Counted from the first letter of the stretch, positions 1 to 10,286 are shown. The stretch: DNA of 64,000 bases from Streptomyces sp. 1222.5 (GCF_900105245.1 NZ_FNSZ01000001.1:1054001-1118000); one strand, 5' to 3'. Translations and numbers: made by a program. Notes: a model not told the origin generated them from the letters alone.

Positions 1-2
1 CC

Positions 3-941
3 GCCGACGAAGCGAGCTTCTCCCGTGCGGCCGACCGGCTCGGCATCGCCCAGCCGCTGCTCAGCCGTCGTATCAAGACGCTCGAAGGGCACTTCGGCGG
101 CCCGCTGTTCGACCGTTCGCGGCGGCAGGTCACGACGACCGAGCTCGGGGTGCTGCTGCTGCCGTACGCGCGGGACGTGCTGGACCGGGCCCAGCGGCTG
201 CGGCATGCGGCGCACTCGGCCCGGCGGTCCCGGGTGCGGGTTGTCGGGGTGCCCGCGGACTGCGCACCGGCGGCCTTGGCCCACGCCATCCGGGCGGCCA
301 CCGAACACGGGGTCACGCTCGGAATGCGTGAACTGCCGCCGCGCGAGAGGGAATCCGGGCTGGCCGACGGCTCGCTGGCCTACGCGGTGCTGCGGGTCCC
401 CGTGGAACGGGCGGCGTTGCGGGTGCCGCTGGGACTGGCGTCGGCGGCGGAGGGACCGGATCCACGGCCCGGCTCCGGGCGCACGGTCCACCTGGAGGAG
501 CTGCGGCCCAGACGGGGACGGACCGCCGCCGAACCGTCCGGCACCCTGCCGCTGCTGATGCCGGCCGAGGATCAGGTCCCCTGTTTCGAGGACGGGCTGG
601 GCCGGGCGGCGGCTCGTGCCGGGTTGCCCGAAGGCCGGGTCCGGCCGGCCGGTCCCGCGGCCACCGCGCTCGCCGAGACGCTGGCGGGGCGGGCGCTGCT
701 GCTGTGCGCCGAGCCGTTCGCCCGGCGGCACGGGGCGCGGTGGGCACCGCTCGGCGACCGGTCGCTGCACCGGGGGTACGAGGTCGGCGCACCGCCGGGA
801 CGGCAGGGCACGGGAGAGGTGCCGGGCTGGCTGGCCGTCCGGCTCGCCGCGGCCGTGGGCGCCTCTGCCGCCGGGTCCGGGGCACCGCGCTCCGCGGCCC
901 GCGGCGACGACGTCCGGGCGCGGCTGGCGGCACGCGGATGA
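3..941 (+). CDS. LysR-family transcriptional regulator (5' end outside window)
   Basis: The frame is open from the window edge and lacks only about 10-15 N-terminal residues. The first residues form a LysR winged helix-turn-helix (SFSRAADRLGIAQPLLSRR followed by IKTLE), with the usual linker helix (LLLPYARDVLDRAQRL) after it. The rest, about 240 residues, is the effector domain and is divergent. The stop codon overlaps the ATG of the next gene by 4 nt, so the two are translationally coupled. A LysR regulator coupled to a cytoplasmic beta-lactamase-like protein resembles BlaA/BlaB of Streptomyces cacaoi, which control beta-lactamase expression. That assignment is inferred from arrangement only, and no beta-lactamase target gene is visible here. 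Confidence 0.85.
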   Translation, partial: ADEASFSRAADRLGIAQPLLSRRIKTLEGHFGGPLFDRSRRQVTTTELGVLLLPYARDVLDRAQRLRHAAHSARRSRVRVVGVPADCAPAALAHAIRAATEHGVTLGMRELPPRERESGLADGSLAYAVLRVPVERAALRVPLGLASAAEGPDPRPGSGRTVHLEELRPRRGRTAAEPSGTLPLLMPAEDQVPCFEDGLGRAAARAGLPEGRVRPAGPAATALAETLAGRALLLCAEPFARRHGARWAPLGDRSLHRGYEVGAPPGRQGTGEVPGWLAVRLAAAVGASAAGSGAPRSAARGDDVRARLAARG

Positions 942-1873
942 GCGCGGCACCGGGGCACCGGCCCGCGTACGTCGGTGACGACGGGGCGCTCCTGGACGTC
1001 GCCGAGGCGGTCGCCGCGGACTGGGCGGCCCTGGGTGTCCGGGGCTCCTTCCTCGCCCGGAACCTCGACACCGGTGAGCAACTCGGTTTCGACGTGCAGG
1101 AGCCGGTGCCCCTGGCGTCGGTGGTGAAGGTCCCCGTCGCCCTGGTCCTGCTGGACCGGATCGCCACGGGCGACCTCGACCCCGCACGGCGGGTGACGGT
1201 CGATCCGGCCGCGAGCAGCGTCGGCCCCACCGGGCTCGCGGCGTTCCGGTACCCGGCCACCGTGGCCGTCGGTGATCTGCTCCAGCTGATGCTGTCGGTG
1301 AGCGACAACGCCGCCGCCGACGCGCTGCTGGATCTGGTGCCGGTGGCGGAGGTCGACACGCGGCTGCGCTCCTGGGGGTGCGCGGGCATCCGGATGCGGC
1401 ACCGGATGAACCACATGTACGAGTGTGCCGCCGGGGCCGCGGGGAACGACTTCTCCCTGGCCCTGGAGCTGGCCGTACGGGACGAACACACGGGCCGGCA
1501 CACCGTCGGGACCCTGGATCCGGCGCACGCCAACGCGGGTTCGGCCGCGGCGCTCGTCGAACTGCTGCGGCGGGTGTGGTGCGACGAGATCTCCGCCCCG
1601 CCCGCGACCGCGGAGCTGCGCCGGCTCATGGGACTGCAGGTCTTCACCCAGCGGCTGGCGAGCGAACTGCGCGCCGACTCGCTGCGGTGGAGCGGCAAGA
1701 CGGGCACGTTCCTGCATCTGCGGCACGAGATCGGTGTGGTCGAGGCGGACTCCGGCGACCGCGTGGCGATGGCCGCGCTCACCCGTGCGGACCGCCGGGC
1801 CGGCCAGGCACCGGACATCGACCTGGCGATCGGATGCGCGGGGCGGGAGGCGTTCGAGGCGCTGCGGCGATGA
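938..1873 (+). CDS. Class A beta-lactamase-like serine hydrolase, BlaB-like, cytoplasmic
   Basis: 311 residues. The three motifs of penicillin-recognising enzymes are in order: S-V-V-K at 61-64, S-D-N at 122-124 and K-T-G at 254-256. There is no signal peptide or lipobox, so the protein should stay in the cytoplasm, unlike secreted beta-lactamases. I could not place a convincing omega-loop ExxxN containing the deacylating glutamate. The ATG at 938 overlaps the upstream LysR stop, which fixes the start and implies co-translation. S. cacaoi BlaB is a cytoplasmic protein of this kind reported to act in regulation rather than hydrolysis; a similar role is inferred. A true beta-lactamase or another serine hydrolase remains possible. 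Confidence 0.8.
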   Translation: MSAAPGHRPAYVGDDGALLDVAEAVAADWAALGVRGSFLARNLDTGEQLGFDVQEPVPLASVVKVPVALVLLDRIATGDLDPARRVTVDPAASSVGPTGLAAFRYPATVAVGDLLQLMLSVSDNAAADALLDLVPVAEVDTRLRSWGCAGIRMRHRMNHMYECAAGAAGNDFSLALELAVRDEHTGRHTVGTLDPAHANAGSAAALVELLRRVWCDEISAPPATAELRRLMGLQVFTQRLASELRADSLRWSGKTGTFLHLRHEIGVVEADSGDRVAMAALTRADRRAGQAPDIDLAIGCAGREAFEALRR

Positions 1874-1874
1874 G

Positions 1875-1905
1875 GCCCGTCCCGGCTCCGCGCGCCTCGA
1901 CGGGC
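1875..1905. terminator. Weak hairpin between convergent genes
   Basis: 7-bp arms (GCCCGTC at 1875-1881 and GACGGGC at 1899-1905) around a 17-nt loop, between the stop of the beta-lactamase-like gene and the 3' end of senR. Stability is modest and no T-run follows. Confidence 0.3.
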
Positions 1906-1910
1906 GGCCG

Positions 1911-2582
1911 TCAGGGCAGCAGGCGCTGTTCCTTCGCCACCGCCACGGCACCCGCTCGGGTGTCCACGCCGAGTTTGTCGTAGATGCGGCGCAGATGGGT
2001 CTTGACGGTGGCCTCGCTGATGTAGAGGGCGCGCGCGATGGCGTGGTTGGGCAGGCCGCGCGAGAGGTGGGTGAGGATGTCGCGCTCGCGCGGGGTGAGG
2101 GCGGGGCGCGGGTTGCGCAGGCGGGACATGACGAGGTCGGCGACCGGCGGGGAGAGCGCGGGGCGGCCCTGCGCCGCCGCGTGGATGGCGGTGAAGAGGT
2201 CCTCGGCGCGCTCGGCCTTGAGCAGGTAGCCCGTGGCGCCGGCCTCGACGGCGCGGGTGACGTCGGCGTCGGTGTCGTACGTCGTCAGGACCAGCACGTG
2301 CGGGGCGGGCGTGGTGGCGCGCAGTCGGCGGGTGGTCTCCACGCCGTCGATGCCCTCCCCCAGCTGGAGGTCCATGAGGACGACGTCCGGGGCGGTCCTG
2401 CGGGCCAGCGCGAGCGCCTCCTCGCCGCTGCCGGCCTCGCCCACGACCTCGATGTCCGGGGCGCTGCGCAGCAGGGCGAGCAGTCCGGCGCGTACGACGG
2501 CGTGGTCGTCGCAGACGAGGATGCGGACCCGTGGACGGCCGGGCGTCGCGTCGGTGCCGGGGGTGCCGGGGGTGGGGGTCAT
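1911..2582 (-). CDS. senR: NarL/LuxR-type response regulator, SenR-like
   Basis: 223 residues. The N-terminal receiver domain has the acidic pair D25/D26 and the phospho-acceptor D71 in VVLMDLQL. The conserved T (VLVLTTYD) and K (YLLKAE) are present. A LuxR-type helix-turn-helix occupies roughly 158-205 (LTPRERDIL ... SEATVKTHLRRIYDKLG). The ATG overlaps the kinase stop by 4 nt, so it is coupled to the upstream kinase gene. With hbpS divergent and furS-cpeB next to it, this matches the SenS/SenR/HbpS redox and haem-responsive system of Streptomyces reticuli, in which SenR regulates hbpS and furS-cpeB. Family is certain; the specific name rests on this neighbourhood. Confidence 0.9.
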   Translation of the reverse strand: MTPTPGTPGTDATPGRPRVRILVCDDHAVVRAGLLALLRSAPDIEVVGEAGSGEEALALARRTAPDVVLMDLQLGEGIDGVETTRRLRATTPAPHVLVLTTYDTDADVTRAVEAGATGYLLKAERAEDLFTAIHAAAQGRPALSPPVADLVMSRLRNPRPALTPRERDILTHLSRGLPNHAIARALYISEATVKTHLRRIYDKLGVDTRAGAVAVAKEQRLLP

Positions 2583-3769
2583 CGCGGCTCCAGGGGGATG
2601 GCCGCCGACAGGGCGGTGCCCTGGCCCGGCGCCGACTCGACGGTGAGGGTGCCGCCCAGCTGGCGCAGGCGGGCGCGGATGGCGGGCAGGCCGTGGCCGC
2701 GCCGGTCCTCGGTGCCGGCTCCGGCCGCGGGGGCGGCCGGGGCCTGCGGGTCGAAGCCCCGGCCGTCGTCCGTGACGTCGAGGACGATCTGATCGTCCAG
2801 GCAGGTCAGGGTGAGGGTGGCGGTGTGGGCGGCCGCGTGTTCGCGGACGTTGGCGAGGGCGCCCTGGGCGATGCGCAGCAGGGCGGACTCCACGGGCGCG
2901 GGCAGCGGCCCGGGCGGGGTGCCCTCCGCGTGGACGCGAACGGTGAGGCCGGGGGTCGTCTCGCGCTCGGCGACGGCGTGCAGGGCCCGGATCAGGCCGC
3001 CGCCCTCCGCCAGTTCGGCGGGGGTCAGGTCGTGGACGAAACGGCGGGCCTCGGCGAGGCTGCGCTCGGCGATCGCGGCCGCCGTACGGACGTGGTCCCG
3101 TGCGGTGCCGGGCTCGGTGTCCCACAGCCGGTCGGCGGCCTGGAGCATCCGCTGGCTGGACAGGCCCTGGGCGAGGGTGTCGTGGATCTCCCGGGCGAGC
3201 CGTTCGCGTTCGGCGAGGGTGCCCTCGCGGCGCTCGGTGGCGGCCAGGTCGCGCCGGGTGCGGACCAGGTCGTCGATGAGGGCGTCCCGGCGGGCCGCCT
3301 GGCGCTGCATGACGACGTGGACGGTGGTGGCGACGGCGGCCACCGCGGGCGGTGCGAGCAGCACGTTGGGGTCGGGCCAGCCGGCGAGGCTGAGCTGGGC
3401 GGCCACGGCCAGCGCCGTGAGCAGCGCGACCAGCGGGACGGCGGCACGTGGCGGAAGGGTGCGCAGGCCGGTGTAGAAGAGCGGGACCGCGCACCAGGCG
3501 AAGCTGGGGGCGAGCACGACCAGCACCGCCCAGACGGCCACGACCAGGCCCAGCCAGGTCAGGCGGCGGGGTGTCGGCCGGGTGCCGAGCGCGATGCCGA
3601 GGACGTACAGCAGGGCCAGCAGCGCGGACAGGGCGACGACCCAGGGGGTGTGGGGTCCGTCGGCGTGCCGGGCGAGGTAGCGGGCGAGGGACGCGGCGAG
3701 CAGGACGAAGAACGCCGTGTGCATCACGAAGGTGAGGGCGCGGGTGTCGTCGCGTCCGGGCTCCGGCAC
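2579..3769 (-). CDS. senS: Sensor histidine kinase, SenS-like
   Basis: 396 residues from a GTG start chosen because AAGGAGG sits 8 nt upstream; longer in-frame starts lack such a site. Several hydrophobic segments span about residues 11-150, giving a membrane sensor without an obvious large extracellular domain. The HisKA_3 dimerisation box contains the phosphorylated His at about 196 (LAREIHDTLAQGLSSQ). The HATPase domain follows, with an N-box (ALANVREHA), DDGRGFDP and GHGLPAIRARL. S. reticuli SenS is likewise a five-helix membrane kinase that receives its signal from extracellular HbpS. The gene is transcribed divergently from hbpS and coupled to senR. Confidence 0.9.
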   Translation of the reverse strand: MPEPGRDDTRALTFVMHTAFFVLLAASLARYLARHADGPHTPWVVALSALLALLYVLGIALGTRPTPRRLTWLGLVVAVWAVLVVLAPSFAWCAVPLFYTGLRTLPPRAAVPLVALLTALAVAAQLSLAGWPDPNVLLAPPAVAAVATTVHVVMQRQAARRDALIDDLVRTRRDLAATERREGTLAERERLAREIHDTLAQGLSSQRMLQAADRLWDTEPGTARDHVRTAAAIAERSLAEARRFVHDLTPAELAEGGGLIRALHAVAERETTPGLTVRVHAEGTPPGPLPAPVESALLRIAQGALANVREHAAAHTATLTLTCLDDQIVLDVTDDGRGFDPQAPAAPAAGAGTEDRRGHGLPAIRARLRQLGGTLTVESAPGQGTALSAAIPLEPR

Positions 3770-3832
3770 TGCCCTCACCTCCTTCCCACCGCGCTGAACT
3801 GGGCAAACACCTTCCATTGTTCCCTGGTCCGG

Positions 3833-3870
3833 TGCCCCGGGGGTCATCCGAACGGATGACCCCCGGGGCA
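3833..3870. promoter_or_regulatory. 38-bp palindrome in the senS-hbpS intergenic region
   Basis: Two perfect 18-bp arms (tgccccgggggtcatccg and its exact complement) separated by AA. It lies 64 bp upstream of the senS start and 115 bp upstream of hbpS. Because the flanking genes diverge, it is not placed to terminate either, so an operator, probably for SenR, is the best reading. SenR is known to bind its own locus in S. reticuli, but whether this is that site is inference. Confidence 0.6.
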
Positions 3871-3918
3871 ACCGGTCCGGCGACGCGAAGCGGCCGGGAC
3901 CGGGCCGAGGATCGAGGC

Positions 3919-3957
3919 CGGGAGCGGATCCGCTCCCGTAGCGCTCGCCGCGGCGAG
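3919..3957. promoter_or_regulatory. Two further palindromes upstream of hbpS
   Basis: A perfect 20-bp palindrome at 3919-3938 (cgggagcggatccgctcccg) is followed 5 nt later by a perfect 14-bp palindrome at 3944-3957 (ctcgccgcggcgag). The second ends 27 bp before the hbpS ATG, so both may lie in the promoter or 5' leader. They could be operators or leader hairpins. Confidence 0.45.
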
Positions 3958-3984
3958 TCCCTGCCACAGGAAGGTCGTTCGCCC

Positions 3985-4551
3985 ATGTCCAGCCGTAGGA
4001 AGCCGTCCCGCCGTACCCGTGTCCTCGTCGGCGGTGCCGCCCTCGCCGCCGCCTTCGCGGGTGTCGTCGGTACGGTCGCCGCCAACGCCGCCGACTCGGC
4101 CGGCACCGCTCCGGCCGCCGCGCCCGCCACCGCCCGGGGCGGTGACCTGGTGCAGAGCACGCACCTCAGCCTGGACGCGGCCACCGAGGCGGCGCGGGCT
4201 GCGGTGGACGCCGCGGAGAAGGACGGCCGGCACGTCTCCGTGGCCGTCGTCGACCGCAACGGCACCACCCTGGTCAGCCTGCGCGGCGACGGCGCGGGTC
4301 CGCAGTCGTACGAGTCCGCCGTGCGCAAGGCGTTCACGGCGGTGTCGTGGAACGCGCCCACCTCGGAGCTGGCCGGGCGGCTGGCGCAGGCGCCGGGCCT
4401 GAAGGACATCCCGGGCACGCTGTTCCTCGCGGGCGGTGCGCCGGTGACCGCCAAGGGCGCCCCGGTCGCGGGCATCGGCGTCGCGGGCGCCCCGTCGGGC
4501 GACCTGGACGAGAAGTACGCGCAGGCGGGCGCGGCGACGCTCGGTCACTGA
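3985..4551 (+). CDS. hbpS: Secreted haem-binding protein HbpS (GlcG/DUF336 family)
   Basis: 188 residues. The N-terminus has a twin-arginine-like export signal (SRRTRVLVGG, a hydrophobic stretch, cleavage near ANAADSAG). The mature part is a GlcG/DUF336 domain (SLDAATEAARAAVDAAEKDG ... VSVAVVDRNG ... VRKAFTAVSW ... GGAPVTAKGAPVAGIGVAG). AGGAAGG stands about 10 nt before the ATG. HbpS of S. reticuli is exported, binds haem, sequesters iron and modulates the kinase SenS. The gene is divergent from senS and converges on cpeB, with a strong hairpin between them. Family and context agree, so the identity is well supported. Confidence 0.9.
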   Translation: MSSRRKPSRRTRVLVGGAALAAAFAGVVGTVAANAADSAGTAPAAAPATARGGDLVQSTHLSLDAATEAARAAVDAAEKDGRHVSVAVVDRNGTTLVSLRGDGAGPQSYESAVRKAFTAVSWNAPTSELAGRLAQAPGLKDIPGTLFLAGGAPVTAKGAPVAGIGVAGAPSGDLDEKYAQAGAATLGH

Positions 4552-4577
4552 GCCGGGCGACGTCCCCGCCGGACAGC

Positions 4578-4620
4578 GGAGCGTCCGGGTCCGCCCCCGC
4601 GGGGGGGACCCGGACGCTCC
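4578..4620. terminator. Bidirectional terminator between hbpS and cpeB
   Basis: Perfect 15-bp arms (ggagcgtccgggtcc at 4578-4592 and its complement at 4606-4620) around a C-rich/G-rich 13-nt loop that can pair further. It sits between convergent stop codons at 4551 and 4635. Confidence 0.85.
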
Positions 4621-4634
4621 GGCCGGACGGTGGA

Positions 4635-6890
<2,256 letters not shown>

Positions 6891-7328
6891 TCAGGAACTG
6901 TGGCCGGTGGAGCAGTCGGGGCAGAGGCCCCAGTAGACGACCTCGGCCTCGTCGATGCGGAAGCCGCGGTCGTCGGAGGCGGTCAGGCACGGCGCGTCGC
7001 CGACCGCGCAGTCGACGTCGGCGACGGTTCCGCACGACCGGCACACGATGTGGTGGTGGTTGTCGCCCACGCGTCCCTCGAAGCGGGCCGGATGGCCGGC
7101 CGGTTCGATGCGGCGCACGAGCCCCGCCGCGGTGAGGGCGTGCAGGGCCTCGTAGACGGCTTGCAGGGAGATGTGGCCCACGCGGTCTCGGACCCCGGTG
7201 GCGATCGCCTCGACGCCGAGGTGGTCGCCGTCCCGGACGGTCTCCAGCAGCGCGACGCGGGCTGCCGTCACGCGCAGGCCGGCACCGCGGAGCTCCTCGG
7301 CGGTGGTCGGGGTCGGGGAGGCGGTCAT
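6891..7328 (-). CDS. furS: Fur-family redox regulator FurS
   Basis: 145 residues. An N-terminal winged helix (LRVTAARVALLETV ... ISLQAVYEALHALTAAGLVRRI) is followed by the dimerisation and metal domain, with the HHHIVCRSCG segment and a second CxxC (GLCPDCS), giving the four-cysteine pattern expected of a structural zinc site. In Streptomyces, FurS/FurA represses the downstream catalase-peroxidase gene and itself until thiol oxidation. The ATG has no good Shine-Dalgarno, and the promoter is predicted to start transcription at or within a base or two of the ATG, so the mRNA may be leaderless. Confidence 0.92.
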   Translation of the reverse strand: MTASPTPTTAEELRGAGLRVTAARVALLETVRDGDHLGVEAIATGVRDRVGHISLQAVYEALHALTAAGLVRRIEPAGHPARFEGRVGDNHHHIVCRSCGTVADVDCAVGDAPCLTASDDRGFRIDEAEVVYWGLCPDCSTGHSS

Positions 7329-7335
7329 GACGCCG

Positions 7336-7365
7336 AACCTACCCTCATAAACACGAAGGGTTCAA
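7336..7365 (-). promoter_or_regulatory. furS-cpeB promoter with overlapping inverted repeat
   Basis: Read on the minus strand, TTGAAC (7365-7360) is followed by an 18-nt spacer and TAGGTT (7341-7336); 7 nt separate this -10 from the furS ATG. An inverted repeat ACCCT-N11-AGGGT (7341-7361) covers the promoter core and is a candidate FurS operator. A second repeat, ACGAA/TTCGT, lies at 7370-7389 just upstream. The local A+T content is unusually high for this genome. Confidence 0.55.
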
Positions 7366-7591
7366 GAAAACGAACGATGCAATTTTCGTGCCTTCACCGT
7401 CGCCCCGTGTTCGCCTCTGCGGGGGTTTGCCGGGGGTGGCGACCGGGCGTTCGATCGGGGGCTTGTACGCATCATGTGGCCGGGTGCCGCCCTTGGCCGG
7501 ACGGCGAGCCGGAGCGTCCTCCGAACGGGTGAAACGGAGTGTCCCGGCGGCCGCGAGCGTTGACCGTCGGACGGGGGCGGCCCCGGGCGGG

Positions 7592-8728
7592 TCAGCGGGT
7601 CGTGCGTGCGGTGGCGTAGCGGCGGGCCAGCGCGTGGAAGGCCGTCTTGGGTTCCCAGTGCCAGCCGGAGGCGGGGTCGTCCGGCCGGTCCTTCAGGGTC
7701 TTGGTGACGGAGTAGCTCGCCATGTCGAGGTCGTGCAGCGGGTCGTCCGGGCGGTGCGGCGCGTCGGGGGTCACGAACTCGAAGGCCATCGCCGCGTAGA
7801 GGTCCAACGAGTCGAAGACGTCCAGGAGTTGCCCGAGGTAGGCGGCCTGGGTGCGCTCGCTGCGGACCAGGTGCCCCTTGATCTCCTCGGGGTGCTTGTC
7901 GTGGTCGACGACGTCCCAGCCCATGCCGCCGGTCTCGGGCGCGCCGACGTAGGCGCAGGTGCCGAACTCCGTGATGGCCAGCGGCTTGCCGAAGCGCAGG
8001 TAGCGCTTCAACTCCCGTACGTAGTGCGCCTTGTCGGCGAAGTACGAGTAGTAGTCGATGCCGACGACGTCGAAGAGACGCCAGTCCACCCGGTCGTCCT
8101 GGGCGGCCGCGTAGCTCAGCCGGCCGCGGAAGACGGAGCGGCCGACCGCCGCCGCCTTCGCCGTGAACCGGTCCAGACGGTGCTGCATCACGACGGGGTC
8201 CACCTTGCCGTCGAGGAGGTTGCGGATGCGTTCGAGGACGGTGTCACCGGGGACGATGCCGGGCACGAACAGCCAGAACTCGCAGCCCACGCTGAGGTCC
8301 ACGGTGGCACCCTGCCGGCGCAGCCGCTCGGCGAATCGGCCGGTCTCCGCGAGGTGTTCGAGGATGTCCCGTTCGGGCACGTCGCCCAGGGTCGGCTGGA
8401 GCCACACGCGCAGCCCGCGTTCCGCCGCCTCCGCTGCGGTGGCCGTGAGGCGTTCCACCCCGTCCCCGGTGACGTCGACGGTGTCCGCGTGCAGTTCGTC
8501 GCGGATCACGCGGATGTCGCGTCGCATCCGGGTCGCGCTGAAGGCCGTACCCGGTGTCTCGCCGGCGCCGACGGTGTAGACGACGCCGTGGTGCCGGAGC
8601 CCGGGCCGCTCCCCCTGCCGCTCCTCGCCCGCCCGGGCCGCGCCCGCGGGAAGCAGCGCCGCGGCGAGTCCGGCGGCGGCCGTACCGGCCAGGAACTGTG
8701 CGCGATCGATCCCTGTGGTCTTCTCCAT
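7592..8728 (-). CDS. Exported TIM-barrel protein, glycoside hydrolase-like
   Basis: 378 residues. The N-terminus looks like an export signal (DRAQFLAGTAAAGLAAALL, then a small-residue cleavage site at AARAGEE), similar to Tat signals but with a single arginine. The mature part reads as a beta/alpha barrel: repeated strand ends with acidic residues, including GCEFW, FDVVGIDYYSYFADK and LAITEFGTCAYVGA. The glutamates in GCEFW and ITEFG are placed like the acid/base and nucleophile of clan GH-A glycosidases. The substrate cannot be named. Proteins of this type are sometimes labelled abortive infection proteins in databases, but nothing here supports phage defence. It stands alone, with gaps of about 265 bp on both sides. 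Confidence 0.6.
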   Translation of the reverse strand: MEKTTGIDRAQFLAGTAAAGLAAALLPAGAARAGEERQGERPGLRHHGVVYTVGAGETPGTAFSATRMRRDIRVIRDELHADTVDVTGDGVERLTATAAEAAERGLRVWLQPTLGDVPERDILEHLAETGRFAERLRRQGATVDLSVGCEFWLFVPGIVPGDTVLERIRNLLDGKVDPVVMQHRLDRFTAKAAAVGRSVFRGRLSYAAAQDDRVDWRLFDVVGIDYYSYFADKAHYVRELKRYLRFGKPLAITEFGTCAYVGAPETGGMGWDVVDHDKHPEEIKGHLVRSERTQAAYLGQLLDVFDSLDLYAAMAFEFVTPDAPHRPDDPLHDLDMASYSVTKTLKDRPDDPASGWHWEPKTAFHALARRYATARTTR

Positions 8729-8997
8729 GCGGCCACCCTGCCGGGCGCCGGGCCCGCGCCGCCGTCGGCCGACGGTCTGCGATGCGGGGCCGACGGTCTA
8801 CGGCGCGACGTCCGAAGATGCGGGCGGGGCAACGAAAGTCGCAGCCCGTGCACCTGGGCAGCGGCAGTCGGGGCCGTGACACGGGCACCGGCGGTCGCGG
8901 CCCGTCCCCGCGGGTGAACCGGTACGCACGGCACATGGTTCGCGCCCCGCGAGGAACTCGGATCCCGTCATCGAAGTGGCCGTCGAGAGGGACGCCG

Positions 8998-9964
8998 GTG
9001 GACCTGGACACCGTCGCCGACGAGCTGTACGCGCTGCGGCCGGAGGAGTTCGTCGCGGCCCGTGACCGTCGCGCCCTGGCTGCCCGGCGGTCCGGCGAGC
9101 AGGGCCTCGCGAGGGAGATCGGCGCGCTGCGAAGGCCGAGCCTGGGCGCCTGGGTCAGCAACCTCCTGGTCCGCCGGCAGCCGGACGAGGTCCCGCCGCT
9201 GCTCGCGCTCGGCGAGGAACTGCGCCGCGCCCACCGTGAACTGGACGGCCCCCGGCTGCGCCGGCTCGCCCGCCGGCAGAACCAGGTGATCGGCGCGCTC
9301 GCCCGGCAGGCCCGCCGACTGGCCGGGCAGGCCGGGCATCCGGTGGGTGAGGGCGTTCAGCGCGAGGTCGAGGAGACCCTGCACGCGGCGCTGGCGGACG
9401 CGGACGCGGCCCGGGCATGGGCGACGGGCCGGCTGGTGAAGCCGCTCCACGCCACCATCGGCTTCCCGGCGGCCGACGAGAGCGTCCCGGACCGCCGGCC
9501 CGCCACCCCGGCGAACGGGCCCGGGAAGCACGCGAGGGACGAGAAGCCCACCCGCGACCCCGGACCGCGCGCCCGAGGAGAGGTTCCGCAGCCACCTGGA
9601 CCGCACCGGGAAGGAGAGGCCCCGCAGCCGGCCTGACCGCGCCGCCGAGGAGAAGCGCCGCCGACGGCTCGCCGAGGCCCGGAGCCGGGCCCGGGAGGCC
9701 GAGCGGGACCTGCGGGCCCGGGAGAAGGAAGCCGAGGCCGCCGAAGGGGAGGCGGCGGAAGCCGGTGCCCGGGTGGCCGAACTGGAGGCTCGGGTCCGCG
9801 AGCTGCACGAACGGTTGCGCGGCGCCCAGGCCGGACAGCGGGAGGCCCGCGCCGAGGCCCAGGCGGCACGGGAGCGCTCACGCCGGGCCGACCGGGCCGT
9901 ACGGGAGGCCCGGCGGCGAGCGGTCGCGGCCACCGAGCGGGCGGATCGGCCGACGGCCGGCTGA
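8998..9964 (+). pseudogene. Frameshifted coiled-coil protein of unknown function
   Basis: The GTG start is preceded by GAGAGGGA. The first frame gives about 180 residues of a helical domain (LDTVADELYALRPEEFVAARD ... PSLGAWVSNLLVRRQPDEV ... ALADADAARAWATGRLVKPL), then proline-rich linker, and stops at 9636. The next frame is open through the linker and continues to 9964 as an Arg/Glu/Ala-rich coiled coil (EEKRRRRLAEARSRAREAERD onward). Both parts have matching codon bias, and a helical N-domain, a linker and a long coiled coil form one plausible protein of about 320 residues. A single-base change in the linker (about 9480-9640) therefore splits it. Sequencing error and true mutation cannot be separated here. 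Function is unknown. Confidence 0.65.
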
Positions 9965-10286
9965 CGCCGGCGTCCGGACGCTCCTCACCGGGGTCGAGCA
10001 TCGACACCCGACAGCCGTGGGTGAACCACCGGTACCGCGCCCCGCACTCCTTCCCTCGCCCGGCGTCGGCCGTTTTGCGGCGTCCCGTGGGCCGGCTGGG
10101 CCGGGCCGATCGGTTCCGCGGGCGGCGTCACTCGTACGGGTGCAGCCGGTCCGGCCGTCCGTGGCACAGCGGGGGCTCCGTCGTTCGGCAGCAGTGTGAT
10201 GTTTGCCTCGCGACGTGATGGATCGGGGGTGAGCGGGCAACCTACCCCTTCATGCTCCGAGCGAACCCTCTGCGGCAGGTGATTCG
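9965..10286. other. Intergenic region, no gene recognised
   Basis: About 320 bp between the frameshifted gene and the acyltransferase gene. One short open frame (10021-10218) has no Shine-Dalgarno and no recognisable product. No strong hairpin or consensus promoter was found; the acyltransferase promoter should lie in the less G+C-rich last 100 bp. Confidence 0.4.

Noticed and set aside
1911..4475. Single 854-codon minus-strand frame through senR, part of senS and hbpS
   Set aside because: Only the C-terminal 223 codons encode a domain (SenR). The rest is out of frame with senS and antisense to hbpS.
7592..8728. Possible phage-defence (abortive infection) gene
   Set aside because: The label is attached to relatives in databases, but the sequence is an exported TIM-barrel protein with glycosidase-like acids and no defence neighbours.
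10021..10218. 65-codon plus-strand ORF in the gap before the acyltransferase
   Set aside because: It has no Shine-Dalgarno, no recognisable sequence and Arg-rich composition typical of chance frames in this genome.
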